Shown in pieces: positions 1 through 6,640 of a DNA stretch of 8,317 nucleotides; position 1 is the first letter of the stretch, and every line of letters begins with the position of its first letter. A program made the translations under genes and the position numbers. The DNA comes from Solirubrobacteraceae bacterium (lineage in GTDB: Bacteria; Actinomycetota; Thermoleophilia; Solirubrobacterales; Solirubrobacteraceae), in contig JASLHP010000259.1 in NCBI GenBank assembly GCA_030149625.1, positions 1-8,317 of the forward strand, given 5' to 3'. Below the pieces are notes generated by a model. The model was given only the letters and a program-made list of their open reading frames with translations, was not told the DNA's origin and ran no database searches.

Positions 1-344
1 CGGACGTGGCGATCGTGACCTCGGACAATCCGCGCTCGGAGCCCCCGCAACGGATAATCGAGGAGATCATGGATGGCGCGGTGGCCGCCGCCGGCGATGT
101 GGGCGAGCAGGCCGGCGCGAGCATCGCGCAACGGACGGTCACGGCCGAGCTGAGCGCACTGGCCGATCGCGCGGCGGCGATCGAGGCGGCGGTCGCGGCG
201 GCGCGGCCGGGGGACGTGGTCGTGATCGCGGGCAAGGGCCACGAGCAAGGCCAGGAGTTCGAGGGCGGGCGCAAGCTGCCGTTCGACGACGTCGCGGTCG
301 CGCGTGCGGCGCTCGAGGCGATGTCGTCGGCGGGGGTGAGATGA
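1..344 (+). CDS. murE: UDP-MurNAc-tripeptide synthetase MurE, C-terminal part (cut by left edge)
   Basis: This is the last ~113 residues of a cytoplasmic Mur ligase whose start lies left of the window; codons read in frame from base 3. Two MurE C-terminal signatures are visible: 'TSDNPRSE' (DNPR codons at 24-35) and 'AGKGHEQGQ' (GKGHE codons at 231-245). In the family, the Arg of DNPR contacts meso-diaminopimelate, while lysine-adding enzymes have a different residue there. The enzyme is therefore predicted to add meso-DAP to UDP-MurNAc-L-Ala-D-Glu using ATP, which implies a DAP-type cell wall. The stop TGA (342-344) overlaps the murF ATG as ATGA, so translation of the two is probably coupled. 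The region between the motifs is the usual end of Mur ligase domain 3. Identification is firm; only the N-terminal substrate and ATP domains cannot be inspected. Confidence 0.96.
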   Translation, partial: DVAIVTSDNPRSEPPQRIIEEIMDGAVAAAGDVGEQAGASIAQRTVTAELSALADRAAAIEAAVAAARPGDVVVIAGKGHEQGQEFEGGRKLPFDDVAVARAALEAMSSAGVR

Positions 345-1837
345 GGGACTGGGACGCGCGCCACCTGACGGCAGTGGCGGGAGCGACGCTCGTGCGTGCG
401 CCGTCGGGCGCGCTCGCGCCACGCGCGCTCGGCAGGCCGGGGCCGCTGCGCGCGAGCGTTGACACGCGTACGCTCGCGGCGGGCGAGCTGTTCGTGGGGC
501 TGCGCGGCGAGAACGTGGACGGCGGCGCGCACGCGGAGCGGGCGCTCGCGGCGGGCGCGTGGGGAGTGCTGGTGACTCCGGAGCATGCCGAAGCGGCCGT
601 CGCGACGACCGGCGCGACCGCGAGCTCTGCGGGCTCTGCGCACCGCGGATCGCGCGGCGTCGACGGCGCGGTGCTCTCCCATCCGGATCCGCTCGCGGGT
701 CTGCACGCGCTCGCGCGCGCGTGGCGGCGGGAGCTGCGCGTGCGCGGCGCGATGGTCGTCGCGATCACGGGCTCGACGGGCAAGACCTCGACGAAGGACA
801 TCCTGGCGGCGCTGCTGAGCGAGCGGCTGCGCGTGGCGTCGAGCCCGGAGAACCTCAACACCGAGATCGGGCTGCCGCTGGCGCTGCTGGCGGCGCCGGC
901 GGACACAGAGCTGCTGGTGCTGGAGATGGCGATGCGCGGCCCGGGCCAGATCGCCGAGCTGACGGCGATCGCCGAGCCGGACGTCGGCGTGATCGTCAAC
1001 GTCGGGCCCGCGCACCTGGAGCTGCTCGGCTCGCTCGAGGCGATCGCGGCGGCGAAGGCGGAGCTGATCGCGGGGCTTGCGCCGGGAGCGAGCGTGGTGG
1101 TGCCGGCGGGCGAGCGGCTGCTCGCGGCGCATCTGCGCGCGGATGTGCCGGCGATCAGCTTTGGCGAGGGCGGCGACGTGTCGCTGGCGGAGCGTCGCGC
1201 GGATGGCTCGGTAGCGATCCGCCACGGCGAGAGCGCGATCGAGCTGTGGCCGTCGTTCGCGCAGGCGCACAACCTCAGCAATCTGCTCGCGGCGGTCGCG
1301 GCGGCGCGGGTGCTCGGGTACACGCCGCGTGGTCGTCTCGACGTGCGCTTTTCGGCGATGCGCGGGCAGCGGCTGCGGCTGCCCGGCGGCGTCGTGCTGA
1401 TCGCGGACTGCTACAACGCCAACCCGATGTCCACGCGCGCGGCGATCGACGATCTTTGCGAGACGGCGCCGGCGCGTCGCGTGGCGGTGCTCGGCGAGAT
1501 GCTCGAGCTCGGCCCCGAAGGCCCACGCATGCACAGGGAGATCGGCGCGCACGCGGACGCGCTGGGCGTCGAGCTGCTCGTGACGGTCGGGCCGCTGGCT
1601 GCCCAGATGCGCGAGAGCTTCGGCGGCGAGAGCCACGAGGCCGCGGACGCGGTGGCGGCGGGCGTGCTGCTCGACGAGCTGCTGCGCGAGGGCGACACGG
1701 TGCTCGTGAAGGGATCGCGCGGGGTCGGCCTGGAGCGAGTGATCGAGCATCTGGGCGGCGCGTCGTTGCCACAAGCAGCGCCTGAGACCGCGTATGGGGA
1801 CGAGCTGCCGACGCGCGCCGTGGCGGAGCAGCGCTGA
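341..1837 (+). CDS. murF: UDP-MurNAc-tripeptide:D-Ala-D-Ala ligase MurF
   Basis: MurF is the ATP-dependent cytoplasmic ligase that adds D-Ala-D-Ala to UDP-MurNAc-tripeptide, the last soluble precursor step. The 498 residues show the three-domain Mur ligase plan. The N-terminal uridine-substrate domain has 'SVDTRTLAAGELFVGLRGE' (39-57). The ATP domain has the P-loop 'TGSTGKTST' (143-151), 'LEMAMRGPGQI' (194-204) and 'NVGPAHLE' (220-227). 'HNLSN' (310-314) and 'DCYNANPMS' (356-364) follow, and 'KGSRGVGLE' (458-466) lies in the C-terminal domain. Length is slightly above the usual ~450-480: there is an Ala/Thr/Ser/Gly-rich loop at about 84-112 and a tail after ~473 with no recognisable motif. 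The ATG overlaps the murE stop (ATGA), with a G-rich stretch just upstream (332-340) as a plausible ribosome site. The stop TGA directly touches the mraY ATG. No catalytic motif is missing. Confidence 0.97.
   Translation: MRDWDARHLTAVAGATLVRAPSGALAPRALGRPGPLRASVDTRTLAAGELFVGLRGENVDGGAHAERALAAGAWGVLVTPEHAEAAVATTGATASSAGSAHRGSRGVDGAVLSHPDPLAGLHALARAWRRELRVRGAMVVAITGSTGKTSTKDILAALLSERLRVASSPENLNTEIGLPLALLAAPADTELLVLEMAMRGPGQIAELTAIAEPDVGVIVNVGPAHLELLGSLEAIAAAKAELIAGLAPGASVVVPAGERLLAAHLRADVPAISFGEGGDVSLAERRADGSVAIRHGESAIELWPSFAQAHNLSNLLAAVAAARVLGYTPRGRLDVRFSAMRGQRLRLPGGVVLIADCYNANPMSTRAAIDDLCETAPARRVAVLGEMLELGPEGPRMHREIGAHADALGVELLVTVGPLAAQMRESFGGESHEAADAVAAGVLLDELLREGDTVLVKGSRGVGLERVIEHLGGASLPQAAPETAYGDELPTRAVAEQR
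1825..1828 (+). promoter_or_regulatory. Ribosome binding site for mraY (GGAG)
   Basis: GGAG lies inside the last codons of murF, nine bases before the mraY ATG at 1838. It is a normal Shine-Dalgarno core at normal spacing. It supports the 1838 start, which immediately follows the murF stop, and means mraY can recruit ribosomes itself as well as through coupling. Confidence 0.6.
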
Positions 1838-2806
1838 ATGGGCCGGATTCTCTTCGGGGGCACGGCCGCGCTGCTGATCTGCATCTTCCTGAGCCCAAAG
1901 TTCATCGAGGCGCTGCGCAAGCGCGAGTTCGGCCAGCAGATTCGCGAGGACGGGCCGGAGGGACACCACCAGAAGGCGGGCACGCCGACGATGGGCGGGA
2001 TCATCGTCTTCCTGGCGGTATCGGTGGCGTTCCTGATCCTGAGCAACTACGAATGGCGTTCCGTGGGTGTGTTCGGGGCGTCGATCGCGTGTGCGCTCGT
2101 GGGCTTCGCCGACGACTACACGAAGCTCGTCAGGCGCCGCTCGCTGGGGTTGCGCGGACGCACGAAGCTGGGGGTGACGATCGCGATCTCGCTGGGCCTC
2201 TGGTATGTCGCGCGCTACCAGGCGCACCTGCCGCCGACGCTGGAGCTGCGCTTCGTGGACTACCACATCGACCTCGGCTGGGCCTACCCTCTGCTGATCT
2301 ACCTGGTCGTGGCGGGCACGACCAGCGCCGTCAACCTGACGGATGGGCTCGACGGGCTCGCGGCGGGCTGCGCGGCGATCGTGCTGCTGGCCTATATAGG
2401 CATCACGTTCTTCGCGGGCGACTACGACCTGGCGATGCTCGCCGGCTGCCTGGGAGGCGCCTGCATCGGCTTCCTCTGGTTCAACGCGTTCCCGGCGACG
2501 ATCTTCATGGGCGACACCGGCTCGCTGGGGCTCGGCGGCGCGATCGCGGGCCTCGCGGTGATGACGAAGACAGAGCTGTTGCTGATCCTGATCGGCGGGA
2601 TCTTCGTGGTCGAGGCGCTGTCCGTGGCGATCCAGGTGATCTCCTTCCAGACGACGCGCAGGCGGGTATTCCTGATGGCGCCGATCCACCACCACTTCGA
2701 GCTGAAGGGGTGGTCTGAGACGAAGATCATCCTGCGCTTCTGGATCGTGGCGTCGATCTGCGGCGCGATCGGGTTCACGATCTACCGCCAATCCCGCGGA
2801 GTCTGA
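1838..2806 (+). CDS. mraY: Phospho-N-acetylmuramoyl-pentapeptide transferase MraY
   Basis: MraY is the polytopic membrane enzyme that transfers phospho-MurNAc-pentapeptide from UDP to undecaprenyl phosphate, forming lipid I. The 322 residues match the usual length of bacterial MraY (~320-360) and show about ten hydrophobic segments. Family motifs appear in order: 'REDGPEGHHQKAGTPTMGG' (36-54), 'GFADDYTKL' (89-97, the Asp pair 92-93), 'NLTDGLDGLA' (166-175), 'FNAFPATIFMGDTGSLGLGG' (215-234, with Asn216 and Asp226) and the histidine loop 'APIHHHFELKGW' (281-292). The aspartates and His triplet that bind Mg2+ and shape the active site in known MraY structures are all present. The start is fixed by the TGAATG junction with murF and the GGAG upstream. 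It shares the reading frame of murF, separated only by one TGA. It is followed by 59 bases before ftsW, where many clusters carry murD. Confidence 0.98.
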   Translation: MGRILFGGTAALLICIFLSPKFIEALRKREFGQQIREDGPEGHHQKAGTPTMGGIIVFLAVSVAFLILSNYEWRSVGVFGASIACALVGFADDYTKLVRRRSLGLRGRTKLGVTIAISLGLWYVARYQAHLPPTLELRFVDYHIDLGWAYPLLIYLVVAGTTSAVNLTDGLDGLAAGCAAIVLLAYIGITFFAGDYDLAMLAGCLGGACIGFLWFNAFPATIFMGDTGSLGLGGAIAGLAVMTKTELLLILIGGIFVVEALSVAIQVISFQTTRRRVFLMAPIHHHFELKGWSETKIILRFWIVASICGAIGFTIYRQSRGV

Positions 2807-2865
2807 GCAGACCTCGCCGCGCGAGCGCTGGAGGCTTCCGGCCTCGTGTGTCGAAGTGAGCACGG

Positions 2866-4230
2866 ATGCCAGCTGCGCGAGGGACCGGTGGCTCGACCAC
2901 CCAGGCCATGGCCGGCCGAGGGCGCGGCGCGGGCAGTGGCGTCCGCTCGAGCAAGGCGGCAGCCGACGGCCACGCGCTCGAGCACCGCATGCTGCTGACG
3001 GCGACGATGTGCCTGCTGGCGTTCGGCGCGGTGATGGTCTACAGCGCTTCGTCGGCGACGTCGCTGCTGCAGGGCAGCGGCTACGGCGCGAGCTACCTGA
3101 TCAAGTTCGTCGTCTACGGCGGCATCGGCCTCGTGCTGATGCGGGCGCTGGCGCGCGACGGCGTCGCGAAAGTGCACGCGATCACGGCGCCGCTTCTGGC
3201 CGGTTCGTTCCTGCTCGTGCTCGCGGTGCACATCCCGCACGTCGGCGTGAGCGTCAACGGCGCGCGCCGCTGGATCGGGCCCGGGTCACTCCAGTTCGAG
3301 CCCTCCGAGCTCTTGAAGCTCGCGCTCGTGCTGTACGCGGCGACGCTGCTGGCCAAGCAGCCGCACCAGGTTCACGACCTGCGCGCGCTGGCGAAGCCGC
3401 TGCTGCTGGTGGTGGGCGTGGCGTGTGCGCTGGTGTTCACCGAGCCGGATCTGGGCACGGCGATGGTGATCGCGTTCACCGTCGGCGCGATGCTCGTGGC
3501 AGCCGGGATTCCGCCGCGGCAGCTCGGCGTGATCGCGGGCTCGGTGCTGGGGCTCGTGCTGATCTACGCGATTGCGCGCCCGTACGCGCGCGCGCGGCTG
3601 ACGTCCTTCGTCGACCCGTGGGCGCACGCCTCCTCGAGCGGCTTTCAGGCCGTGCAGGGGCAGATCGCGATCGGCTCGGGCGGTCTGTTCGGGGTCGGGC
3701 CGGGCGCGTCGGTGCAGAAGATCTTCTACCTGCCGGAGGCGCCGACGGATTTCATCCTCGCGGTGATCGCCGAGGAGCTCGGCGTGATCGGGGTGTTCGC
3801 GCTGCTGTTCCTGTATGGCCTGATCGCCTACGCGGGACTGCGCGCGGCGAAGGCGGCGCGCAGTCTCTACAGCGCGCTGATCGCGGTCGGCGTGACCGCG
3901 CTGATCGTCTCGCAGGCGGTGCTGAACGCGTTCGCCGTGCTCGGCCTCGCGCCGCTGACCGGCGTGCCGCTGCCATTCGTGTCCTATGGCTCGAGCAGCC
4001 TGGTCGTGATGCTCGCGGCGATGGGTCTGCTGCTGAACGTCGCGGCGGGCGCGACCGGCCACGTGCGCGCGGTGCCGGCCGCCAGACGCGGGCGCGTCGG
4101 CGACGCGCGGACGCGCGAACCGGCACGATGGGACAGTGATGACACAGGCGAAGCGGATCGTGATCGCCGCCGGCGGGACCGCGGGGCACGTAGTGCCGGC
4201 GCTGGCGGTGGCGGACGCGCTGCGGGCTGA
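2866..4230 (+). CDS. ftsW: SEDS-family peptidoglycan polymerase FtsW
   Basis: FtsW is the multi-spanning lipid II polymerase (SEDS family) of the division machinery. The core runs from about residue 40 to 395 with roughly ten hydrophobic segments. Visible motifs are 'MVYSASSA' (57-64), 'NGARRWIGPGSLQFEPSEL' (131-149), 'FTEPDLGTAM' (191-200), 'GFQAVQGQIAIGSGGLFGVG' (259-278), 'LPEAPTDFILAVIAEELG' (289-306, Asp295 matching the essential SEDS aspartate) and 'PLPFVSYGSSSL' (368-379). Its position beside mraY and murG makes it FtsW rather than the elongation paralogue RodA. A TGA in the same frame at 2857-2859 makes ATG 2866 the earliest possible start; its ribosome site is weak. Residues 1-40 are a Gly/Ser/Ala/Arg-rich cytoplasmic leader. 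The last ~55 residues are basic and low in complexity and run 92 bases past the murG ATG, which is unusually long (see findings). The core identification is firm; the extreme C-terminus is not. Confidence 0.95.
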   Translation: MPAARGTGGSTTQAMAGRGRGAGSGVRSSKAAADGHALEHRMLLTATMCLLAFGAVMVYSASSATSLLQGSGYGASYLIKFVVYGGIGLVLMRALARDGVAKVHAITAPLLAGSFLLVLAVHIPHVGVSVNGARRWIGPGSLQFEPSELLKLALVLYAATLLAKQPHQVHDLRALAKPLLLVVGVACALVFTEPDLGTAMVIAFTVGAMLVAAGIPPRQLGVIAGSVLGLVLIYAIARPYARARLTSFVDPWAHASSSGFQAVQGQIAIGSGGLFGVGPGASVQKIFYLPEAPTDFILAVIAEELGVIGVFALLFLYGLIAYAGLRAAKAARSLYSALIAVGVTALIVSQAVLNAFAVLGLAPLTGVPLPFVSYGSSSLVVMLAAMGLLLNVAAGATGHVRAVPAARRGRVGDARTREPARWDSDDTGEADRDRRRRDRGARSAGAGGGGRAAG

Positions 4231-5206
4231 GGGCGCCGAGGTCGAGTTCATCGGCGGCGCGCGCGCCGAGGCGCAGCTGGTGCCCGCGGCGGGCTTCCCG
4301 CTGCACACGATCGCGGTCGCGGGCCTGGACCGCCGCAACGTGCTGCGTGCCGTGCGTGCGCTGGCGCTCGCGGTCGCGGCGATTGCACGTGCTCGCAGGC
4401 TGCTCGCGCGACTCGCGCCAGATGCGGTGCTGGGCGGCGGCGGCTACGTCGCGGGACCGGTGGGCTTGGCGGCGCTCAGCTTGCGCATTCCGCTGGTGCT
4501 GACCGAGGCCGACAGTCATCTCGGCTTGACCAACCGGCTGCTCGCGCCCTTCGCGCGGCGCACATGCCTCGCGTTCTCGCTGCCGGGCCGCGACGGTTCG
4601 CGTTACCGCGTGACGGGGCGCCCGCTGCCGCCGCGCTCGCGTGACCGCGACGCGGCTCGTGAGCGCTTCGGGATCGCCGCGGACGCGACGTGTGTGCTGG
4701 TGTTCGGCGGCTCGCTGGGTGCGCGCTCGATCAACCTGGCGGCGCTCGACGCGTTCGCGGGCGCGCCGTTCCGCGTGCTGCACGTCAGTGGCAGGCGCGA
4801 TCATGCCGAGTTGGCGGCTCGTCAGCTGCCGGCGAACTACGACCTGCGCGAGTACCTGCCGCTGGCCGACTTCGCGGACGCGCTCGCGGCCGCGGATCTG
4901 GTCGTGGCACGCGCGGGCGGCTCGGTGTTCGAGATCGCCGCGCACGGGCTGCCGGCGGTGCTCGTTCCCTACCCGCATGCGTCGGCCGATCACCAGAGCG
5001 CGAACGCACGCTGGATGGCGGATGCCGGCGCGGCGGTCGTGATCGCCGACGGCGAGCTGTCGGGCGCGCGCCTCGGGGGTGAGGTTGCGACGCTGCTGGC
5101 CGATCGCGAGCGGCTGCGCGCGATGGCAGCGGCGGCCGCCGGCCTCGCCCGTCCCGACGCGGCTCGGGAGGTGGCCGATGAGCTGCTCGAGGCGGCCGCG
5201 CGATGA
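4139..5206 (+). CDS. murG: UDP-GlcNAc:lipid I GlcNAc transferase MurG
   Basis: MurG is the membrane-associated GT-B glycosyltransferase that adds GlcNAc to lipid I to make lipid II. The protein is 355 residues from ATG 4139; a GTG at 4136 would add one residue. ATG 4139 is preferred because GGGA (4130-4133) sits five bases before it but only two before the GTG. Residue numbers here count from GTG 4136. Motifs: the glycine loop 'GGTAGHVVPALA' (13-24), 'LGGGGYVAGPVGLAA' (99-113), 'TEADSHLGLTNRLLA' (123-137), 'FGGSLGARSIN' (190-200) and 'ARAGGSVFEIAAHGLPAVLV' (258-277), then 'PYPHASADHQSANA' (278-291). The donor-site Glu266 and the HQ pair are present. Two positions differ from the textbook family: the usual 'HEQN' is 'TEAD', and 'GGSQGA' is 'GGSLGA'. 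The start overlaps the ftsW tail, and the stop is part of an ATGA. Confidence 0.97.
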   Translation: MTQAKRIVIAAGGTAGHVVPALAVADALRAEGAEVEFIGGARAEAQLVPAAGFPLHTIAVAGLDRRNVLRAVRALALAVAAIARARRLLARLAPDAVLGGGGYVAGPVGLAALSLRIPLVLTEADSHLGLTNRLLAPFARRTCLAFSLPGRDGSRYRVTGRPLPPRSRDRDAARERFGIAADATCVLVFGGSLGARSINLAALDAFAGAPFRVLHVSGRRDHAELAARQLPANYDLREYLPLADFADALAAADLVVARAGGSVFEIAAHGLPAVLVPYPHASADHQSANARWMADAGAAVVIADGELSGARLGGEVATLLADRERLRAMAAAAAGLARPDAAREVADELLEAAAR

Positions 5207-5291
5207 GCACGGCTGGGCGGCGGGCGCCGTGAAGGCGGTCACGCGTCATCGAGGCGCGACCGCCGGGCGATGTCGAGGCGCGAAGCGATGA
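5203..5291 (+). other. Two tiny overlapping reading frames linking murG to murC (possible coupling relay)
   Basis: The murG stop overlaps an ATG as ATGA at 5203. That ATG opens a 9-codon frame ending in TGA at 5230-5232, which overlaps a GTG at 5229 (GTGA). The GTG opens a 20-codon frame ending in TGA at 5289-5291, which overlaps the preferred murC ATG at 5288 (ATGA). The two peptides would be MSTAGRRAP and an Arg/Ala-rich 20-mer. Neither resembles a known protein. The arrangement could carry ribosomes across the 81-base gap by termination-reinitiation. It could also be chance, because ATGA and GTGA are common in such GC-rich DNA. What is seen is the chain of overlaps; its function is inference. 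Confidence 0.25.
5275..5278 (+). promoter_or_regulatory. Ribosome binding site choosing the murC start (GAGG)
   Basis: GAGG lies nine bases before the ATG at 5288. The alternative in-frame ATG at 5270 has only a weak G run upstream, and this GAGG would lie inside its coding sequence. It therefore favours 5288 as the murC start. Confidence 0.55.
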
Positions 5292-6640
5292 GCGCGCCCC
5301 CCGGCCCCTGGAGCGGGCGGCGCCTGCACTTCGTGGGCGTCGGCGGCGCTGGCATGAGCGCGTACGCGCGCGCCGCGCGTCAACTCGGCGCGGAGGTCAG
5401 CGGCTCCGACGGCTCGGACGGCCCCTATCTGAAGCGTCTGATGGCCGACGGCGTGCTCGACGCGCGCGTGGGGCATCGCGCCGAGAACGTGCCGGCGGGC
5501 GACGGCGTGGAGCTGTTCTACTCCTCGGCGGTGGGCGCGGAGAACGTCGAGCGCAGCGCCGCGCGCGAGCGCGGCATCCGCGAGCGCCCGCGCGCGGACC
5601 TGCTGGGCGAGCTGAGCGCGATGCGGCGCACGATCGCGGTGGCGGGCACGCACGGCAAGACGACGACCGCCTCGATGATCGTGCACGCGCTGCGCGCCGC
5701 GGGCCTGCGGCCGGGATGGCTCGTGGGGGCGCCGATCGGCGGCGGCCTGGCGAACGCGGAGTGGGGCGAGGGAGAGTGGCTGGTGGTCGAGGCGGACGAG
5801 TCGGACCGCTCGATGCTGAGTCTCAGCGTCGAGGTGGCGCTGTTGACGAACGTCGAGCTCGATCATCACGCGACGTTCGCGTCGCTCGCGCAGCTCGAAG
5901 CGGCGTTTCGCGAGTTCCTCGCGCTGGCGCGCACCGCGGTCGTCGTCTGGGACAGGCCGCAGCTGCGCGCGCTCGCGCCCGCGCCCGGCGCGGTGGAGCT
6001 CGTCGGCTATGACGTCCCGAGCCCCGTGCTCGTCCCGGGCGGCTCGCGCTTTCGCTGGCGCGGGCAGGAGGTCGTCCTGGCGGTCCCCGGCGCTCACAAC
6101 GCGCTCGACGCCGCCGGCGCGCTCGAGGCAGCGCGCGTCGCGGGTGCGGACGCGGCGCTCGCGGTCGCCGGGCTGGCTGGTTTCGCCGGCGCGGGCCGGC
6201 GCTTTCAGTCGCTCGGAGCCGGCCCGGGCGGGGCGACGCTGTTCGAGGACTACGCGCACCATCCGAGTGAGATCGCCGCGACGCTGCGCGCGGCGCGCAC
6301 GCTCGCGCACCGGCGCCTGGTGGCTGTGTTCCAGCCGCACCTCTACTCGCGCACCGCTCTGCTCGCGCGCGAGTTCGGCGAGGCGCTGGCCTTGGCGGAT
6401 GTGGCGGTCGTGCTCGACGTGTACCCGGCGCGCGAGCGCTCCGAGGCTCACCCCGGCGTGAGCGGGCTGCTGGTCGCGCGCGCGAGCGCCGACGCGGGTG
6501 GCGGTAGGGCGGTGTACTGGACACCGCGTTTTGCCGACGCCGAGGCGGTGCTGCGCGGCCTGCTCGCGGAGGACGATGTGTGCGTGGTGATGGGCGCGGG
6601 TGACGTGGATGCGCTGGGGCGCGCGCTGGTGGCTTCGTGA
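5288..6640 (+). CDS. murC: UDP-N-acetylmuramate:L-alanine ligase MurC
   Basis: MurC is the cytoplasmic ATP-dependent ligase that adds L-Ala to UDP-MurNAc, the first peptide-stem step. From ATG 5288 it has 450 residues, normal for the family; ATG 5270 would add six (MSRREA). Motifs counted from 5288: the N-terminal nucleotide-binding loop 'HFVGVGGAGMS' (14-24), the P-loop 'AGTHGKTTT' (119-127), 'VEADESDRS' (167-175), 'TNVELDHH' (187-194), 'GAHN' (268-271), 'GRRF' (303-306), 'FEDYAHHPSE' (319-328), 'FQPHLYSRT' (348-356) and 'MGAGD' (435-439). The HFVGVGGAGM and DYAHHP signatures separate MurC from the other Mur ligases. The stop TGA (6638-6640) overlaps the GTG of murB by four bases, so the enzymes for the first two committed UDP-MurNAc steps are coupled. 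No key residue is missing. Confidence 0.97.
   Translation: MSAPPGPWSGRRLHFVGVGGAGMSAYARAARQLGAEVSGSDGSDGPYLKRLMADGVLDARVGHRAENVPAGDGVELFYSSAVGAENVERSAARERGIRERPRADLLGELSAMRRTIAVAGTHGKTTTASMIVHALRAAGLRPGWLVGAPIGGGLANAEWGEGEWLVVEADESDRSMLSLSVEVALLTNVELDHHATFASLAQLEAAFREFLALARTAVVVWDRPQLRALAPAPGAVELVGYDVPSPVLVPGGSRFRWRGQEVVLAVPGAHNALDAAGALEAARVAGADAALAVAGLAGFAGAGRRFQSLGAGPGGATLFEDYAHHPSEIAATLRAARTLAHRRLVAVFQPHLYSRTALLAREFGEALALADVAVVLDVYPARERSEAHPGVSGLLVARASADAGGGRAVYWTPRFADAEAVLRGLLAEDDVCVVMGAGDVDALGRALVAS

Noticed and set aside
139..1323. Long minus-strand open frames opposite murF, and similar ones opposite mraY, ftsW, murG, murC and murB
   Set aside because: They are low in complexity, rich in Arg, Ala, Ser and Pro, and lie opposite genes with complete family motifs. 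Such frames are expected in DNA with this GC content.
2831..2845. Small inverted repeat GAGGC...GCCTC between mraY and ftsW
   Set aside because: The stem is only five base pairs with no T-run, and ftsW continues in the same direction, so it is not convincing as a terminator or attenuator.
2807..2865. Possible relic of murD in the mraY-ftsW gap
   Set aside because: The 59 bases are too short and no Mur ligase motif can be read in any frame.
2856..4139. A long open frame over ftsW starting at GTG 2856
   Set aside because: It is rich in Arg, Ala and Gly, has no membrane segments and lies on the out-of-frame strand of a clear FtsW. It is a GC-rich shadow; only its stop position is of interest for the ftsW end.
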